Shown: positions 35,828 through 45,965, numbered from the stretch's first letter. The stretch is 64,000 bases of DNA from Changchengzhania lutea (GCF_006974145.1 NZ_CP039456.1:1642001-1706000); one strand, 5' to 3'. Made by a program: numbers and translations. Notes: generated from the sequence alone by a model not told the origin.

Positions 35828-37093
35828 CTAAATGACTGATCCGGCAGGAATTACAGAGCCTTTTTTAATGACCACAATACCATCTTTAATAATATAAGTA
35901 TCTGTTTCGGTATCTTCAAGGTGTTTTCCGCCATTAATTCTAACATCGTCACCGATGCGACAGTTTTTATCAATTATGGCATTTTTAATAAAACAACGCT
36001 CGCCAATCCCCATTAAAATCTGAATTTTATTATTTTCTATTTCAGCCAAGGTTTCATAAAAATCACAGCCCATCATATAGGTGTTAATAATGGTAGTTTC
36101 ATTTCCAATTCTTGACCGAATACCAATAACGGATTGTTCAATTTTAGCAGCGCTTATAATACAGCCTTCGGCAACTACTGTTTTTTCTAAAACGGTGCCA
36201 GCTATTTTTGACGTTGGGAGCATTCTGGCTCTCGTGTAGATACGTTTTTTCTTGTCGTATAAATCAAACTGCGGGATATCTTTTGTAAGCCCAATATTGG
36301 CTTCAAAAAAAGAATCAATATTTCCAATATCGGTCCAGTAGCCTTCATACTGATAACTTAAGGTTTTATGCTCGTTGATGTTTTGAGGAATAATTTCTTT
36401 CCCAAAGTCGTTAGTATCTGGGTTTTTCATTAATTCAATGAGCAAATCTCTATTAAAAATATAAATTCCCATAGACGCTAAATAATGGCGGTTTTGCTGT
36501 TTCATGTCATCACTTACATCTGATGTCCAGTCGGGCAATAAGCTAGTATCTGGTTTTTCTATAAAAGAGGTGATGACGTTTTTATCATCGGATTTTAGAA
36601 TACCAAAGGAGGTCGCATCTGCAGCATTTACAGGAATGGTGGCAATCGATATTTTGGCTTCATTCTCAATATGCGCTTGAATCATGAGCTCATAATCCAT
36701 TTGATATAATTGATCTCCAGAAAGTATCAAAACAAAATCGAATTCGTGCCTTAGAAAATGATGCATACTTTGGCGAACTGCATCTGCTGTTCCTTGAAAC
36801 CACGTTTTGTTATCAGGAGTCTGTTCAGCAGCAAGTACATCAACAAAAGCACTACTAAAGAAACTAAAATGATAGGTGTTTTTTATATGCCTATTTAACG
36901 ACGCCGAATTAAATTGAGTTAATACAAACATGCGCTTGATGTCGGAGTTAATACAGTTAGAAATGGGAATATCGACCAAGCGATATTTTCCAGCAATAGG
37001 TACGGCAGGTTTTGATCGTTTCTCTGTTAGAGGGTATAATCTTGAGCCTTGACCGCCACCTAGTATAATGGCTAAAACCTTATTGTTTATCAT
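35828..37093 (-). CDS. glgC: Glucose-1-phosphate adenylyltransferase
   Basis: This enzyme makes ADP-glucose from glucose 1-phosphate and ATP, the committed step for glycogen. The 421 residues include the nucleotide-binding GGGQGSRLYPLTEKRSKPAVP (12-32), the sugar-phosphate site LVDIPISNCINS, the FSFFSSAFVDVLAAEQ region and GTADAVRQ. A left-handed beta-helix fills the C-terminal ~130 residues. It lies 46 bp after the glycogen synthase gene. Confidence 0.96.
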   Translation of the reverse strand: MINNKVLAIILGGGQGSRLYPLTEKRSKPAVPIAGKYRLVDIPISNCINSDIKRMFVLTQFNSASLNRHIKNTYHFSFFSSAFVDVLAAEQTPDNKTWFQGTADAVRQSMHHFLRHEFDFVLILSGDQLYQMDYELMIQAHIENEAKISIATIPVNAADATSFGILKSDDKNVITSFIEKPDTSLLPDWTSDVSDDMKQQNRHYLASMGIYIFNRDLLIELMKNPDTNDFGKEIIPQNINEHKTLSYQYEGYWTDIGNIDSFFEANIGLTKDIPQFDLYDKKKRIYTRARMLPTSKIAGTVLEKTVVAEGCIISAAKIEQSVIGIRSRIGNETTIINTYMMGCDFYETLAEIENNKIQILMGIGERCFIKNAIIDKNCRIGDDVRINGGKHLEDTETDTYIIKDGIVVIKKGSVIPAGSVI

Positions 37094-37139
37094 TTTTCAG
37101 TACGTTTATTAGTTGCTTAAATTTAATTTTATAAAATTT

Positions 37140-38342
37140 CTAGAGTAAGGATTTATAAAGGGTTTTAACTTGTTTGGCAATAGCCACCCAGTCAAAATAA
37201 TCTTCAACCCGCTTCCGGCTATTTTTTGCCATTTTCGCCCTTAAGTCCTTATCATTAATTAATGTATTAATGCCATCTGCCAGATCTCTAGAAAATTTAT
37301 CAGGATTAACAGGTTCAAAAGGCGCTTCTTTTTGTTGTTTTAAAGGAATCAAAAGTCCTGTTTCCCCTGATAAGACAACTTCTTTTATACCACCAACGGC
37401 GCTTGCCACGACAGGTGTATTACAAGCCATGGCTTCAATATTAATAATTCCAAAAGGCTCGTAAATTGACGGACAGCAAAACACATCTGCATGCGAATAT
37501 AATTGGATAACTTGTTCCTTTTCAAGCATCCTATCTATCCAAATGACATTATCCCTAGTTTTTTTAACTTCAGAAACGCTGTCTTCCATTTCTTTGGCAA
37601 TATCTGGTGTATCCGGCGCTCCTGCACATAGAACTATTTGGGTATCAGCATCTATATATTTGATGGCGTTTACCAAATGAATAATCCCTTTCTGTCTAGT
37701 AATTCTTCCAACAAAAAGCACATAGGGCTTATTAGTGTCAATGCCATATTCATTTAATGTTGAGGTATCTGAGGTAACTATATATTGTTCAAGGTTAATG
37801 CCATTGTATATTACTTTCACCTTGTCAGGATCAACGTCAAAATGCTCTAAAACATCCACTTTTGTTTCTTTGGAAACCGCAATAACGGCATCTGCCATTT
37901 CTATAGCCGTTTTTTCAACCCACGAAGAAGCGTCATAACCTCTTCCTAACTGTTCTCTTTTCCAAGGCCTTAAAGGTTCTAAAGAATGTGTGGTAATTAC
38001 TAGCGGTACACCATAACATAACTTGGCAATAATGCCTGCAAACTGCGCATACCACGTATGGCAATGCACCACATCGGCATCAATCTCTTCCGCATTCATT
38101 TGGATACAGGTACTGAGCGTTTGTAAAACAGCTTTAAGCTTCGTGTTAGATTTATCAAATACAGGATTTTCATAAGGAAATCCTTTAACCGTTAAATTAC
38201 CGGACTGTTCATCTTGATCCCCAAAACTCCTAACATCAACATTCATTAATTTAGCCAATTCGGCAGCTAAATATTCTACATGTACGCCAGCGCCGCCATA
38301 AACATAAGGAGGAAATTCTCTGGTATAAAAAAGTACTTTCAT
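37140..38342 (-). CDS. Glycogen synthase / maltose-1-phosphate synthase, GT4 type
   Basis: This 400-residue protein is a two-domain GT-B glycosyltransferase of family 4, not the ~480-residue GT5 GlgA. Motifs are GGAGVHVEYLAAEL near the N-terminus, FVGRITRQKGI and CPSIYEPFGIINIEAMACNTPVV carrying the E-x7-E pair. It matches the group called 'glycogen synthase, Corynebacterium family', which includes GlgM, the enzyme that makes maltose 1-phosphate from ADP-glucose and glucose 1-phosphate. The glgC and glgE neighbours fit GlgM. Which of the two activities dominates cannot be read from sequence. Confidence 0.88.
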   Translation of the reverse strand: MKVLFYTREFPPYVYGGAGVHVEYLAAELAKLMNVDVRSFGDQDEQSGNLTVKGFPYENPVFDKSNTKLKAVLQTLSTCIQMNAEEIDADVVHCHTWYAQFAGIIAKLCYGVPLVITTHSLEPLRPWKREQLGRGYDASSWVEKTAIEMADAVIAVSKETKVDVLEHFDVDPDKVKVIYNGINLEQYIVTSDTSTLNEYGIDTNKPYVLFVGRITRQKGIIHLVNAIKYIDADTQIVLCAGAPDTPDIAKEMEDSVSEVKKTRDNVIWIDRMLEKEQVIQLYSHADVFCCPSIYEPFGIINIEAMACNTPVVASAVGGIKEVVLSGETGLLIPLKQQKEAPFEPVNPDKFSRDLADGINTLINDKDLRAKMAKNSRKRVEDYFDWVAIAKQVKTLYKSLL

Positions 38343-38780
38343 TTAATTCTTATTAATGATGATATCAAAAATGGTAAGGATAATGTCCTGTGAACTGGAA
38401 GCGATGTTGATAATTATGAGTTGGAATTGACAGTTTTTTAAATGTGATGAAAATTGCCAAATAAGCCTATAATAAACACGTTTTGCTTGATAGGAATTAT
38501 ATAAATACTTACTATGTTATAAACATACAAAATATTTATCAACAATTTTTAGGGAGATTTATTTTTACAGATAATAACGGGTTATGGCTGTTTTGTAAAA
38601 TTATCTCTAATAAAATATGGATAAAAGGTCTTATTTATTTTAATCGTATAATGAATTTCAATGCATTTTTTAAATGCATTGTTTTAAAACTAAAAAAGCA
38701 AAGGGTTCCAAATCATATTGGAACCCTTTGCTTTAATCTTCCTGAACAAAGGTCTAATATCCTAGCGCGAAATCGGTTAA
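38343..38780. other. 438-bp gap: promoter region of the glg cluster and lepA terminator
   Basis: The left part must hold the leftward promoter of the glycogen cluster; I see no clear operator. A small AT-rich hairpin AATGCATTT/AAATGCATT lies at 38660-38680, and the strong lepA terminator at 38695-38734. The rightward frame across this gap runs over the terminator into lepA antisense and is not credible as a gene. Confidence 0.5.
38695..38734 (-). terminator. Strong rho-independent terminator of lepA
   Basis: AAAGCAAAGGGTTCCAA pairs perfectly over 17 bp with its complement around a 6-base loop. The leftward transcript then meets a T run. Confidence 0.92.
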
Positions 38781-40577
38781 TTAATCATTTAACTTCAATA
38801 CGGCCATAAACGCTTGCTGAGGTATTTCTACATTACCCACTTGGCGCATCCTTTTTTTACCTTTTTTCTGCTTTTCAAGTAATTTACGCTTTCGCGAGAT
38901 ATCACCACCGTAACATTTTGCAGTCACATCTTTTCGAAGTGCTTTAATGGTTTCCCGTGAAATAATTTTTGCCCCAATAGCTGCTTGAATAGGAATATCA
39001 AATTGCTGACGTGGAATTAATTCTTTCAATTTTTCACACATTTTTTTACCAATATGTTGCGCATTATCGGCATGAATTAATGCAGAAAGGGCATCAACCG
39101 TTAGTGCGTTTAATAAAATATCCAAACGTACCAGCTTAGATACTTTCATGCCAATTGGCGAATAATCAAAAGAAGCATAGCCTTTTGAAACTGTTTTTAA
39201 TCGATCATAAAAATCGAAAACAATTTCTGCCAAAGGCATTTCAAACGTAAGTTCAACACGCTCAGTCGTTAAATAGGTTTGGTGGGTAATTATGCCTCGC
39301 TTTTCGATACAGAGGGACATGACATTCCCTACAAAATCTGCTTTTGTAATGATTGTAGCTTTTATATACGGTTCTTCAACACGGTTTATAGTTGAAGGAT
39401 CTGGTAAATCAGAAGGGTTATTAACTATAAAAGCATCATTAGGATTCTTGTTGGTATAGGCATGATACGATACGTTGGGCACGGTAGTAATCACGGTCAT
39501 GTCGAACTCACGCTCTAGACGTTCTTGAATGATTTCCATGTGGAGCATCCCTAAGAAGCCACAGCGAAAACCAAAACCTAAAGCTGCTGAACTCTCTGGA
39601 GTGAACACCAACGAGGCATCGTTTAATTGAAGTTTTTCCATAGAATTACGAAGTTCTTCGTAATCTTCGGTATCTACAGGATAAATACCCGCAAAAACCA
39701 TGGGTTTTACATCTTCAAAACCTTCTACAATATTGGTTGTTGGGTTAGCAAAATCTGTAATAGTATCGCCCACTTTAACTTCTTTAGCCGTTTTTATGCC
39801 CGTTATTAAATAGCCAACATCACCAGCCTTCACACTTTTTTTAGCGACCTGAGTTAGTTTCAAGGTGCCTACTTCATCTGCATAATATTCTTTATCGGTT
39901 GCAACAAATTTTATTTTTTGACCTTTTTTAATTTCACCATCAAATACTCTAAAGTAGGTTTCAATGCCTCTAAATGTATTATAGACCGAATCAAAAATCA
40001 GGGCCTGCAACGGTGCGTTTGGATCGCCTTTTGGTGCCGGAACACGTTCAATAATGGCGGTTAATATATTTTCAACACCAAACCCGGTTTTTCCGCTGGC
40101 ATGGATGATTTCTTCTGGATCACAACCCAATAAATCAACGATATCGTCGGTAACTTCTTCAGGGTTTGCGCTTGGTAAATCCACTTTATTAAGCACAGGA
40201 ATAATTTCCAAATCGTTCTCTAAGGCTAAATATAAATTAGAAATGGTCTGTGCTTGAATGCTTTGGGCTGCGTCAACAATCAATAATGCGCCTTCACAGG
40301 CCGCAATTGAGCGTGATACTTCATATGAGAAATCTACGTGACCAGGCGTGTCAATAAGGTTTAAAACGTATTCTTCACCTTTATAGGTATAGTCCATTTG
40401 GATGGCGTGCGACTTGATAGTGATACCACGTTCACGCTCCAAATCCATACTATCCAAGAGCTGATCTTGTTTTTCTCTATCGGTTACCGAACCCGTAAAA
40501 TCCAGCAAACGATCTGCCAAGGTGCTCTTGCCGTGATCTATATGTGCAATGATGCAAAAGTTTCTAATGTTTTTCAT
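38781..40577 (-). CDS. lepA: Elongation factor 4 (back-translocating GTPase LepA)
   Basis: This ribosome-associated GTPase acts in translation under stress and in initiation-related steps. The 598 residues match the family. G motifs are AHIDHGKS (11-18), [12 protein letters not shown] and NKVDLP. The LepA-specific C-terminal domain follows ([46 protein letters not shown]). It has its own -7 element at 40606-40613 and a strong terminator, so it is transcribed alone. Confidence 0.97.
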   Translation of the reverse strand: MKNIRNFCIIAHIDHGKSTLADRLLDFTGSVTDREKQDQLLDSMDLERERGITIKSHAIQMDYTYKGEEYVLNLIDTPGHVDFSYEVSRSIAACEGALLIVDAAQSIQAQTISNLYLALENDLEIIPVLNKVDLPSANPEEVTDDIVDLLGCDPEEIIHASGKTGFGVENILTAIIERVPAPKGDPNAPLQALIFDSVYNTFRGIETYFRVFDGEIKKGQKIKFVATDKEYYADEVGTLKLTQVAKKSVKAGDVGYLITGIKTAKEVKVGDTITDFANPTTNIVEGFEDVKPMVFAGIYPVDTEDYEELRNSMEKLQLNDASLVFTPESSAALGFGFRCGFLGMLHMEIIQERLEREFDMTVITTVPNVSYHAYTNKNPNDAFIVNNPSDLPDPSTINRVEEPYIKATIITKADFVGNVMSLCIEKRGIITHQTYLTTERVELTFEMPLAEIVFDFYDRLKTVSKGYASFDYSPIGMKVSKLVRLDILLNALTVDALSALIHADNAQHIGKKMCEKLKELIPRQQFDIPIQAAIGAKIISRETIKALRKDVTAKCYGGDISRKRKLLEKQKKGKKRMRQVGNVEIPQQAFMAVLKLND

Positions 40578-40605
40578 AAAGGAATCTCTTCTAAAAAAGA
40601 TTTTG

Positions 40606-40613
40606 CAAAGATA
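40606..40613 (-). promoter_or_regulatory. -7 promoter element of lepA
   Basis: Read leftward this is TATCTTTG, an exact match to TAnnTTTG, 28 bp before the lepA ATG. Confidence 0.55.
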
Positions 40614-40700
40614 GTTTATTTATCGTGCTATCTCGCATTTTTAAATTGATTGAGAGGCTTAAGTAATGACGTTTAAAGCTTTAAAATGACAGATGATAAA

Positions 40701-41798
40701 TTAATCAACCCATTCAGAAATAAACAAATTGGTATCGCGACCACCACCGTTATTTCTATTGGAGGAAAATGCTAGATACTTGCCGTCGTTAGAAAACACA
40801 GGAAAGGCATCGAAAGTTTCACCATGAGTGACACGTTCCAAATTTTTTCCGTCGATATCGATTAAATATAAGTTAAAGGGAAACCCGCGTTCTGCTTCAA
40901 AGTTAGACGAGAATAATATTTTTTTACCGGATGGATGAAAAAACGGACTCCAATTGGCGTTTCCTAAATCGGTTAATTGACGCAACTCACTTCCATCAGC
41001 ATTACAGATATAAAGCTCCATATCTGTAGGCTCTACCAAACCTTCTGATAATAAATCTTTATATTCCTTTATGTCTTGTTCGGTTTTTGGACGAGAAGAA
41101 CGAAAGATGATTTTACTTCCATCTGGCGAAAAGAATGCGCCACCGTCATAACCCAATTCATTCGTGATTTGCTTCACATCTGAACCATCAAGATTCATGG
41201 TGTATAATTCTAAATCACCACTCCGGGTAGAGGTAAAAACAATTTTATCGCCCATGGGAGAGACCGTTGGTTCTGCGTCGTAGCCCTTTTCGTTAGTAAG
41301 CTGGTTTACAATATTACCTTCTAAATCTGCAACAAAAATATCGAACGTGTCGTAAACTGGCCAAATGTATTTACCGTTTTTCCGCAAGGGTGTATCGGGG
41401 CAATTTTCGTCACCTAAATGGGTAGATGCATAAATAAAGTGTTTGTTATCTGGCAAAAAGTAAGCACATGTAGTACGTCCTTTTCCGGTTGAAACCATGG
41501 GCGGAACCGTGTCTTTAAAGCTATCATTCACATTCATCAAAAACATTTGATCGCAACTCACGTTCCAATGTTTATTATTAGACTGAAATACGATTTGTTT
41601 ATCATCAAAGCTCCAATATGCTTCTGCGTTATCGCCACCAAAGGTGATTTGTCGTATCGATTTGAAATGGGTTTCTTCCGGATAAATCAACGTGTCTTTT
41701 ACAGTTTCATTTTGTGTTTCATTGGCAATAGGTTGCTTCATTTCTTTTTTACAAGCAAAAATCATTAAGGCTATTGCGAGAAGGCATATTCGATTCAT
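40701..41798 (-). CDS. TolB-like PD40 beta-propeller lipoprotein
   Basis: The 365-residue protein has a lipoprotein signal (lipobox FACK, Cys16) and then about six PD40/WD40-like blades with the recurrent patterns FSxDGKxIxFxSxR and D(I/L)xxMxxDGxxxxxLT (for example SPMGDKIVFTSTRSGDLELYTMNLDGSDVKQIT). Such periplasmic propellers resemble the TolB C-terminal domain, but pal and the tol genes are not adjacent. It probably acts as a protein- or ligand-binding periplasmic protein. It is divergent from an M28 peptidase, and the two share a promoter region. Confidence 0.85.
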   Translation of the reverse strand: MNRICLLAIALMIFACKKEMKQPIANETQNETVKDTLIYPEETHFKSIRQITFGGDNAEAYWSFDDKQIVFQSNNKHWNVSCDQMFLMNVNDSFKDTVPPMVSTGKGRTTCAYFLPDNKHFIYASTHLGDENCPDTPLRKNGKYIWPVYDTFDIFVADLEGNIVNQLTNEKGYDAEPTVSPMGDKIVFTSTRSGDLELYTMNLDGSDVKQITNELGYDGGAFFSPDGSKIIFRSSRPKTEQDIKEYKDLLSEGLVEPTDMELYICNADGSELRQLTDLGNANWSPFFHPSGKKILFSSNFEAERGFPFNLYLIDIDGKNLERVTHGETFDAFPVFSNDGKYLAFSSNRNNGGGRDTNLFISEWVD

Positions 41799-41883
41799 TC
41801 CAAAATATTTATGGTTAATACCAAATAAACCTCAAAACAACTGATTAAATTCGGTTCTATTTTCATCTAAAGAAAAGATAGCT

Positions 41884-41891
41884 CAAATTTA
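41884..41891 (-). promoter_or_regulatory. -7 element for the PD40 lipoprotein gene
   Basis: Leftward TAAATTTG fits TAnnTTTG and lies 86 bp before the ATG at 41798. Confidence 0.45.
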
Positions 41892-41927
41892 CTATCAATC
41901 ATTTTAAAATTCATTTAGTATAATGAC

Positions 41928-41935
41928 TAAATTTG
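41928..41935 (+). promoter_or_regulatory. -7 element for the M28 peptidase gene
   Basis: TAAATTTG fits TAnnTTTG, 22 bp before the ATG at 41958. It lies next to a small inverted repeat ATTTAGT/ACTAAAT. Confidence 0.5.
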
Positions 41936-41957
41936 TGTAAAATTAATATTTATAACC

Positions 41958-43181
41958 ATGAAATACCTTGTTGCACTGTTTTTTTTAGTATTCCTGAATT
42001 CATGTAAAAAGGAAGTTCCTGAGGCTACCACGATTAAAGAAGATATTAGTTTCCTTTCTGATGACGCCTTAGAAGGCCGCCAAACTGGAACTAAAGGCGA
42101 ACGAGCTGCGGCTGAATATATCGCTGGGCGTTTTGAGAATTTAAATCTTGAACCAAAAGGGACAGATCAATATTTTCAAGCCTTTTCATTTAAACCAAAA
42201 ACCAACCCACATCAAACAGTCAACTATACTGTAAAAGAAGGCGACAGCACGGTGACAGGAACTAATATTATTGGGTTTATGAATAACAAGGCAAAAAACA
42301 CTGTTATTATTGGAGCACATTATGACCACCTAGGCTATGGGGCAGAAGGCTCTTTGCATCGCGGTGAGAGAGCCATTCACAACGGCGCTGACGATAATGC
42401 CAGTGGCGTTGCCGTTATGTTAAAGTTGGCTGAAAAACTACAAGGAAAACATAGAGGCAACAATTATTTATTTATGGCTTTTTCTGGCGAGGAAATGGGT
42501 TTATTGGGGTCAAATTACTTTGTGAAAAACCCAACCATAGACACCAAAAAAGTCAATTTTATGATTAATATGGATATGGTGGGACGCTTAAATGCAGATA
42601 GCACGCTAGCGGTTTACGGCGTAGGCACATCACCAATTTTGAAGCAAACCTTAAACGCGCATAACACTAACTTTAAATTGGTTCAAAAAGAATCGGGCAT
42701 AGGTCCTAGCGATCACACCTCGTTTTACAATGCTGATATTCCTGTACTACACTTTTTTACAGGGCAGCATGAAGATTATCACAAACCCAGTGACGATTTT
42801 GAAAAACTAAATTACGAGGGCATGGAAACCATTTCCAATTATATTTTTGAAGTGATTTCAGATTTAGACGATAACGGAAAATTACCTTTTAGAAAAACCA
42901 AGAACGAAAGCGAAGAGACTCCAAGATTCAAGGTTGGATTGGGTGTCATTCCCGATTATTTGTTTGATGGTAAAGGCATGCGAATAGATGGTATTAGTGA
43001 AGATAAACCCGCGCAGAAAGCAGGATTACAAAAAGGGGACATTGTGATAAAATTAGGAGATAGCACGGTGGTTGACTTGATGAGTTATATGAAGGTTCTA
43101 TCGACCTTTGAGGCTGGAAATATAACGAACGTGGTGGTTGATAGAGCTGGTAAAACTATTGAAGCAGACATTGAATTTTAA
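41958..43181 (+). CDS. M28 family zinc aminopeptidase with PDZ domain (lipoprotein)
   Basis: This exported aminopeptidase has 407 residues and a lipobox NSCK (Cys16). The two-zinc site is visible as His121 in GAHYDHLG, Asp145 in NGADDNASG, Glu178/Glu179 in SGEEMG, Asp206 in NMDMVGR and His275 in DYHKPSDD. A PDZ-like domain fills about 315-405 (GISEDKPAQKAGLQKGDIVIKLGDSTV). It probably trims peptides in the periplasm. It has its own promoter element and no co-directional partner within 500 bp other than a decayed gene. Confidence 0.93.
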   Translation: MKYLVALFFLVFLNSCKKEVPEATTIKEDISFLSDDALEGRQTGTKGERAAAEYIAGRFENLNLEPKGTDQYFQAFSFKPKTNPHQTVNYTVKEGDSTVTGTNIIGFMNNKAKNTVIIGAHYDHLGYGAEGSLHRGERAIHNGADDNASGVAVMLKLAEKLQGKHRGNNYLFMAFSGEEMGLLGSNYFVKNPTIDTKKVNFMINMDMVGRLNADSTLAVYGVGTSPILKQTLNAHNTNFKLVQKESGIGPSDHTSFYNADIPVLHFFTGQHEDYHKPSDDFEKLNYEGMETISNYIFEVISDLDDNGKLPFRKTKNESEETPRFKVGLGVIPDYLFDGKGMRIDGISEDKPAQKAGLQKGDIVIKLGDSTVVDLMSYMKVLSTFEAGNITNVVVDRAGKTIEADIEF

Positions 43182-43221
43182 TAATATTCGAAGGTTTCAC
43201 GCCATGTGAAAGTGTAAAGTT

Positions 43222-43619
43222 ATGATAAAAACCAAACAGGACCTTATTAATAAAATCCATTTAATTATTTCGGTTTTAATCGTGGTGCCAACAGCCCTTA
43301 CTTATGGTTTCAAACCCGATTTTCAATTTGATATTCATTTGAATACCATGTGGATGAGTTTAATTTCTTCAAAGCCATTATGGGCTTGTATTTAGGTTTT
43401 TCGGCACTTTGACTTTTAGGCGTAATTAAAAAAGGCTACAGGCACATGGCCATAATTACTAATATTATATTTATGTTGAGCTTAGGTTTTGGAAGAGGTT
43501 TAAGTTTAGTCTTAGATGGCACGCCAACCCTCGCCTACCTTTTTGGAACCTTCGCCGAATTATTTTTAGGAGTTTATGGGGTTTGGGTTTTAAAAAGCCA
43601 ACATACTCCAAATACCTAG
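43222..43619 (+). pseudogene. Decayed DUF4345 membrane protein gene
   Basis: The ATG at 43222 opens a frame beginning MIKTKQDLINKIHLIISVLIVVPTALTYGF, the usual DUF4345 N-terminus. After about 45 codons the family sequence continues only in another frame (DEFNFFKAIMGLYLGFSAL), where a TGA at the place of a usual Trp interrupts it. It then resumes as LLGVIKK...NIIFMLSLGFGRGLSLVLDGTP....FAELFLGVYGVWVL to a TAG at 43617. One frameshift plus one nonsense codon make it a pseudogene of a small four-helix membrane protein of unknown function. Confidence 0.8.
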
Positions 43620-43731
43620 ACTCATAACACCATAAGAATAGACGCAACGATCATTTCCCAAAAATAAAATTCATGGTTTTATAAGGAATTTGTATATGTT
43701 AAAAATTTTATAAATATGCTTTTTTTTAACC

Positions 43732-43739
43732 TAACTTTG
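43732..43739 (+). promoter_or_regulatory. -7 element of the T9SS protein gene at 43763
   Basis: TAACTTTG matches TAnnTTTG and ends 23 bp before the ATG. Confidence 0.5.
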
Positions 43740-43762
43740 TGTTTTTATAAAAAGTCTAGGTC

Positions 43763-44881
43763 ATGAAAACTATAATGTTAATACCTGTTTTTATTTTTGG
43801 GATATTTACCGCTACCGCCCAAATAAGCAACGCTGTTGAAAAACTTGCATTACCAAATAGTTTAAGTGAATCTTCTGGGGCAATTTTTTTTAATAATAAA
43901 CTAATTACCCACAATGATTCTGGAGGCGAAAACAGGCTTTTCGAATTAGATACTATTTCTGGTCTAGTTACAAGAACGGTTACTATTTTAAATGCTACTA
44001 ATGTAGATTGGGAAGATATTACTCAAGACGATACGAGTATTTATATTGGGGATATAGGGAACAATAGTGGGGATAGAATAAATTTGAAAATTTATAAAAT
44101 CGGTAAAGCTGATTTTTTAAATACCACTAGTGTAACAGCAGAAACGATTGCTTTTAGTTATGCTGCTCAAACAGATTTTACCGCTAACCCAAACAATACC
44201 GAATGGGATTCTGAAGCACTTGTTTCTTTTGATGAAACAAACTTATTATTATTTAGTAAAAATTGGGTTGATGGGACTACAAAAGCCTATTTGGTTCCTA
44301 AAACGCCAGGAACATACGATTTACAACCATTAGCTCCAACGTTGGATAGTGGCGGATTAATAACAGGCGCAACTTACAACCCTTTAACTCAAAAATTGTT
44401 TACAATTGGCTATAATAGTACTTTGCAACCTTTTGTTTGGGTTAGTGAGAACTTTAGTGGCACTGATGTATTTTCGGGTACAAATACGCAAACCGGCCTT
44501 TCTCAATTTGGGTTCGAGCAGACCGAGGCCATAACCCATATTAATGAAAACAGATATTTTATAACGTCGGAGTCAATTAACACCTCTTTTTTTTCGGATT
44601 ATGCTAAATTAATTTCATTTTCAACAAACGATATTGCTTTGTCTTTAGACTCTGTTATTGCAGAGAATGACATTATACTGTATCCAAATCCAGTAGATAC
44701 GTTTTTATATGTAAAAAGCAAAGATGTGATTTCCATTGAAATATATGATACAAAATCTGCTCAACTATATAAAGGCAACGATATAAAAGTTGATATGAGT
44801 GTTTTTAGTGAAGGAGGTTATGTTGTTAAGATTAATTTAAAAAATAATACTTCCCAGATAAAAAAAATAATCAAGAAATAA
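43763..44881 (+). CDS. Secreted protein with type A T9SS sorting domain
   Basis: The 372-residue protein starts with a signal peptide (1-19, TATA before Gln). The body (about 25-300) reads as an uncharacterised beta-propeller-like domain (SESSGAIFFNNKLITHNDSGGENRLFELD, NVDWEDITQDDTSIYIGDIGNN, GLITGATYNPLTQKLFTIGY), similar in style to SdiA-regulated or esterase-like phytase propellers. Residues 305-372 (IILYPNPVDTFLYVKS...SEGGYVVKI.....IKKIIKK) are a type A C-terminal sorting signal. It would be exported and probably surface-anchored. Function unknown. Confidence 0.82.
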   Translation: MKTIMLIPVFIFGIFTATAQISNAVEKLALPNSLSESSGAIFFNNKLITHNDSGGENRLFELDTISGLVTRTVTILNATNVDWEDITQDDTSIYIGDIGNNSGDRINLKIYKIGKADFLNTTSVTAETIAFSYAAQTDFTANPNNTEWDSEALVSFDETNLLLFSKNWVDGTTKAYLVPKTPGTYDLQPLAPTLDSGGLITGATYNPLTQKLFTIGYNSTLQPFVWVSENFSGTDVFSGTNTQTGLSQFGFEQTEAITHINENRYFITSESINTSFFSDYAKLISFSTNDIALSLDSVIAENDIILYPNPVDTFLYVKSKDVISIEIYDTKSAQLYKGNDIKVDMSVFSEGGYVVKINLKNNTSQIKKIIKK

Positions 44882-44969
44882 TTTTTTAAAAAAAAGGCAG
44901 GATTACTTCATTATTTGGATGGTTTCTATTTGATGAAAAAAACAGTAATTTTGCCCAAAGTTAAACCCC

Positions 44970-45965
44970 GTGATAAAAATAGACAACATAGAACTCCCCG
45001 ATTTTCCATTGCTATTAGCACCTATGGAAGATGTGAGCGATCCACCGTTTCGAGCCTTATGCAAAGAGCAAGGTGCAGATGTTGTGTACACTGAGTTTGT
45101 GTCTAGCGAAGGCCTTATTCGTAATGCTGCAAAAAGCGTTATGAAGTTGGATATCTACGAAAAAGAGCGTCCAGTTGGCATCCAGATTTTTGGAGCCAAT
45201 TTAGATAGCATGTTACAGACTATTGATATTGTTTCAGCATCAAAGCCAGATATCATTGATATCAACTTCGGTTGTCCCGTAAAAAAGGTCGTGAGCAAAG
45301 GCGCCGGTGCAGGCATATTAAAAGATATTTGCCTCATGGAACAGCTCACTGCTGAAATGGTCAAGCGCACCCATATTCCCATAACGGTTAAAACCCGCTT
45401 GGGCTGGGACCACGATTCTATAAAAATTGTCGAGGTTGCGGAACGCTTACAAGATGTAGGTTGTAAGGCTATCGCTATTCATGGCCGTACCAGAGCGCAA
45501 ATGTATAAGGGCGATGCCAATTGGAAACCTATTGCACAAGTGAAGAACAACCCAAGAATGCACATTCCCGTATTTGGGAATGGCGATATTACAAGTCCGG
45601 AACGGGCTATGGAAATGCGTGATGTTTACGGACTGGATGGCGCCATGATTGGTCGTGCAAGTATTGGGAACCCCTGGTTTTTTAAGCAAGTAAAGCACTT
45701 TTTTAATACAGGCGAACACTTAGCGCCCATTTCTCTTGAAGATCGCGTGGATGCAGCACGAAGACATTTACAAATGGCTATCGATTGGAAAGGCGAAATT
45801 TTAGGAGTTTTCGAAACCCGCAGGCATTATACCAACTACTTTAAAGGCATTCCTCATTTTAAAGAATACCGAATGAAAATGGTTACTAGCGATCATTCCG
45901 AGGATGTTTTTGCCGCCTTTGATGAGGTCCTTGAAAACTTCGCAGGCTATCAATTTACAGAGTAG
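44970..45965 (+). CDS. dusB: tRNA dihydrouridine synthase, DusB type
   Basis: This FMN enzyme reduces uridines in the tRNA D-loop with NADPH. The start is GTG at 44970. The 331 residues form a TIM barrel with LAPMEDVSDPPFRALC near the N-terminus, the catalytic Cys102 in INFGCPVKKVVSKGAGAGIL, KTRLGWD, HGRTRAQMYKG and GNGDI plus GAMIGRASIGNPW for FMN phosphate. The C-terminal helical domain (about 245-331) binds tRNA. No fis gene follows, unlike in proteobacteria. Confidence 0.95.
   Translation: MIKIDNIELPDFPLLLAPMEDVSDPPFRALCKEQGADVVYTEFVSSEGLIRNAAKSVMKLDIYEKERPVGIQIFGANLDSMLQTIDIVSASKPDIIDINFGCPVKKVVSKGAGAGILKDICLMEQLTAEMVKRTHIPITVKTRLGWDHDSIKIVEVAERLQDVGCKAIAIHGRTRAQMYKGDANWKPIAQVKNNPRMHIPVFGNGDITSPERAMEMRDVYGLDGAMIGRASIGNPWFFKQVKHFFNTGEHLAPISLEDRVDAARRHLQMAIDWKGEILGVFETRRHYTNYFKGIPHFKEYRMKMVTSDHSEDVFAAFDEVLENFAGYQFTE

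Noticed and set aside
38483-38809. Rightward 108-codon frame in the gap before lepA
   Set aside because: It has no family-like features and reads across the strong lepA terminator into lepA antisense sequence.
43222-43619. Recoding of the in-frame TGA (for example as Trp or Sec) in the DUF4345 remnant
   Set aside because: The gene also has a frameshift, other genes here end normally with TGA, and no selenocysteine element is visible.
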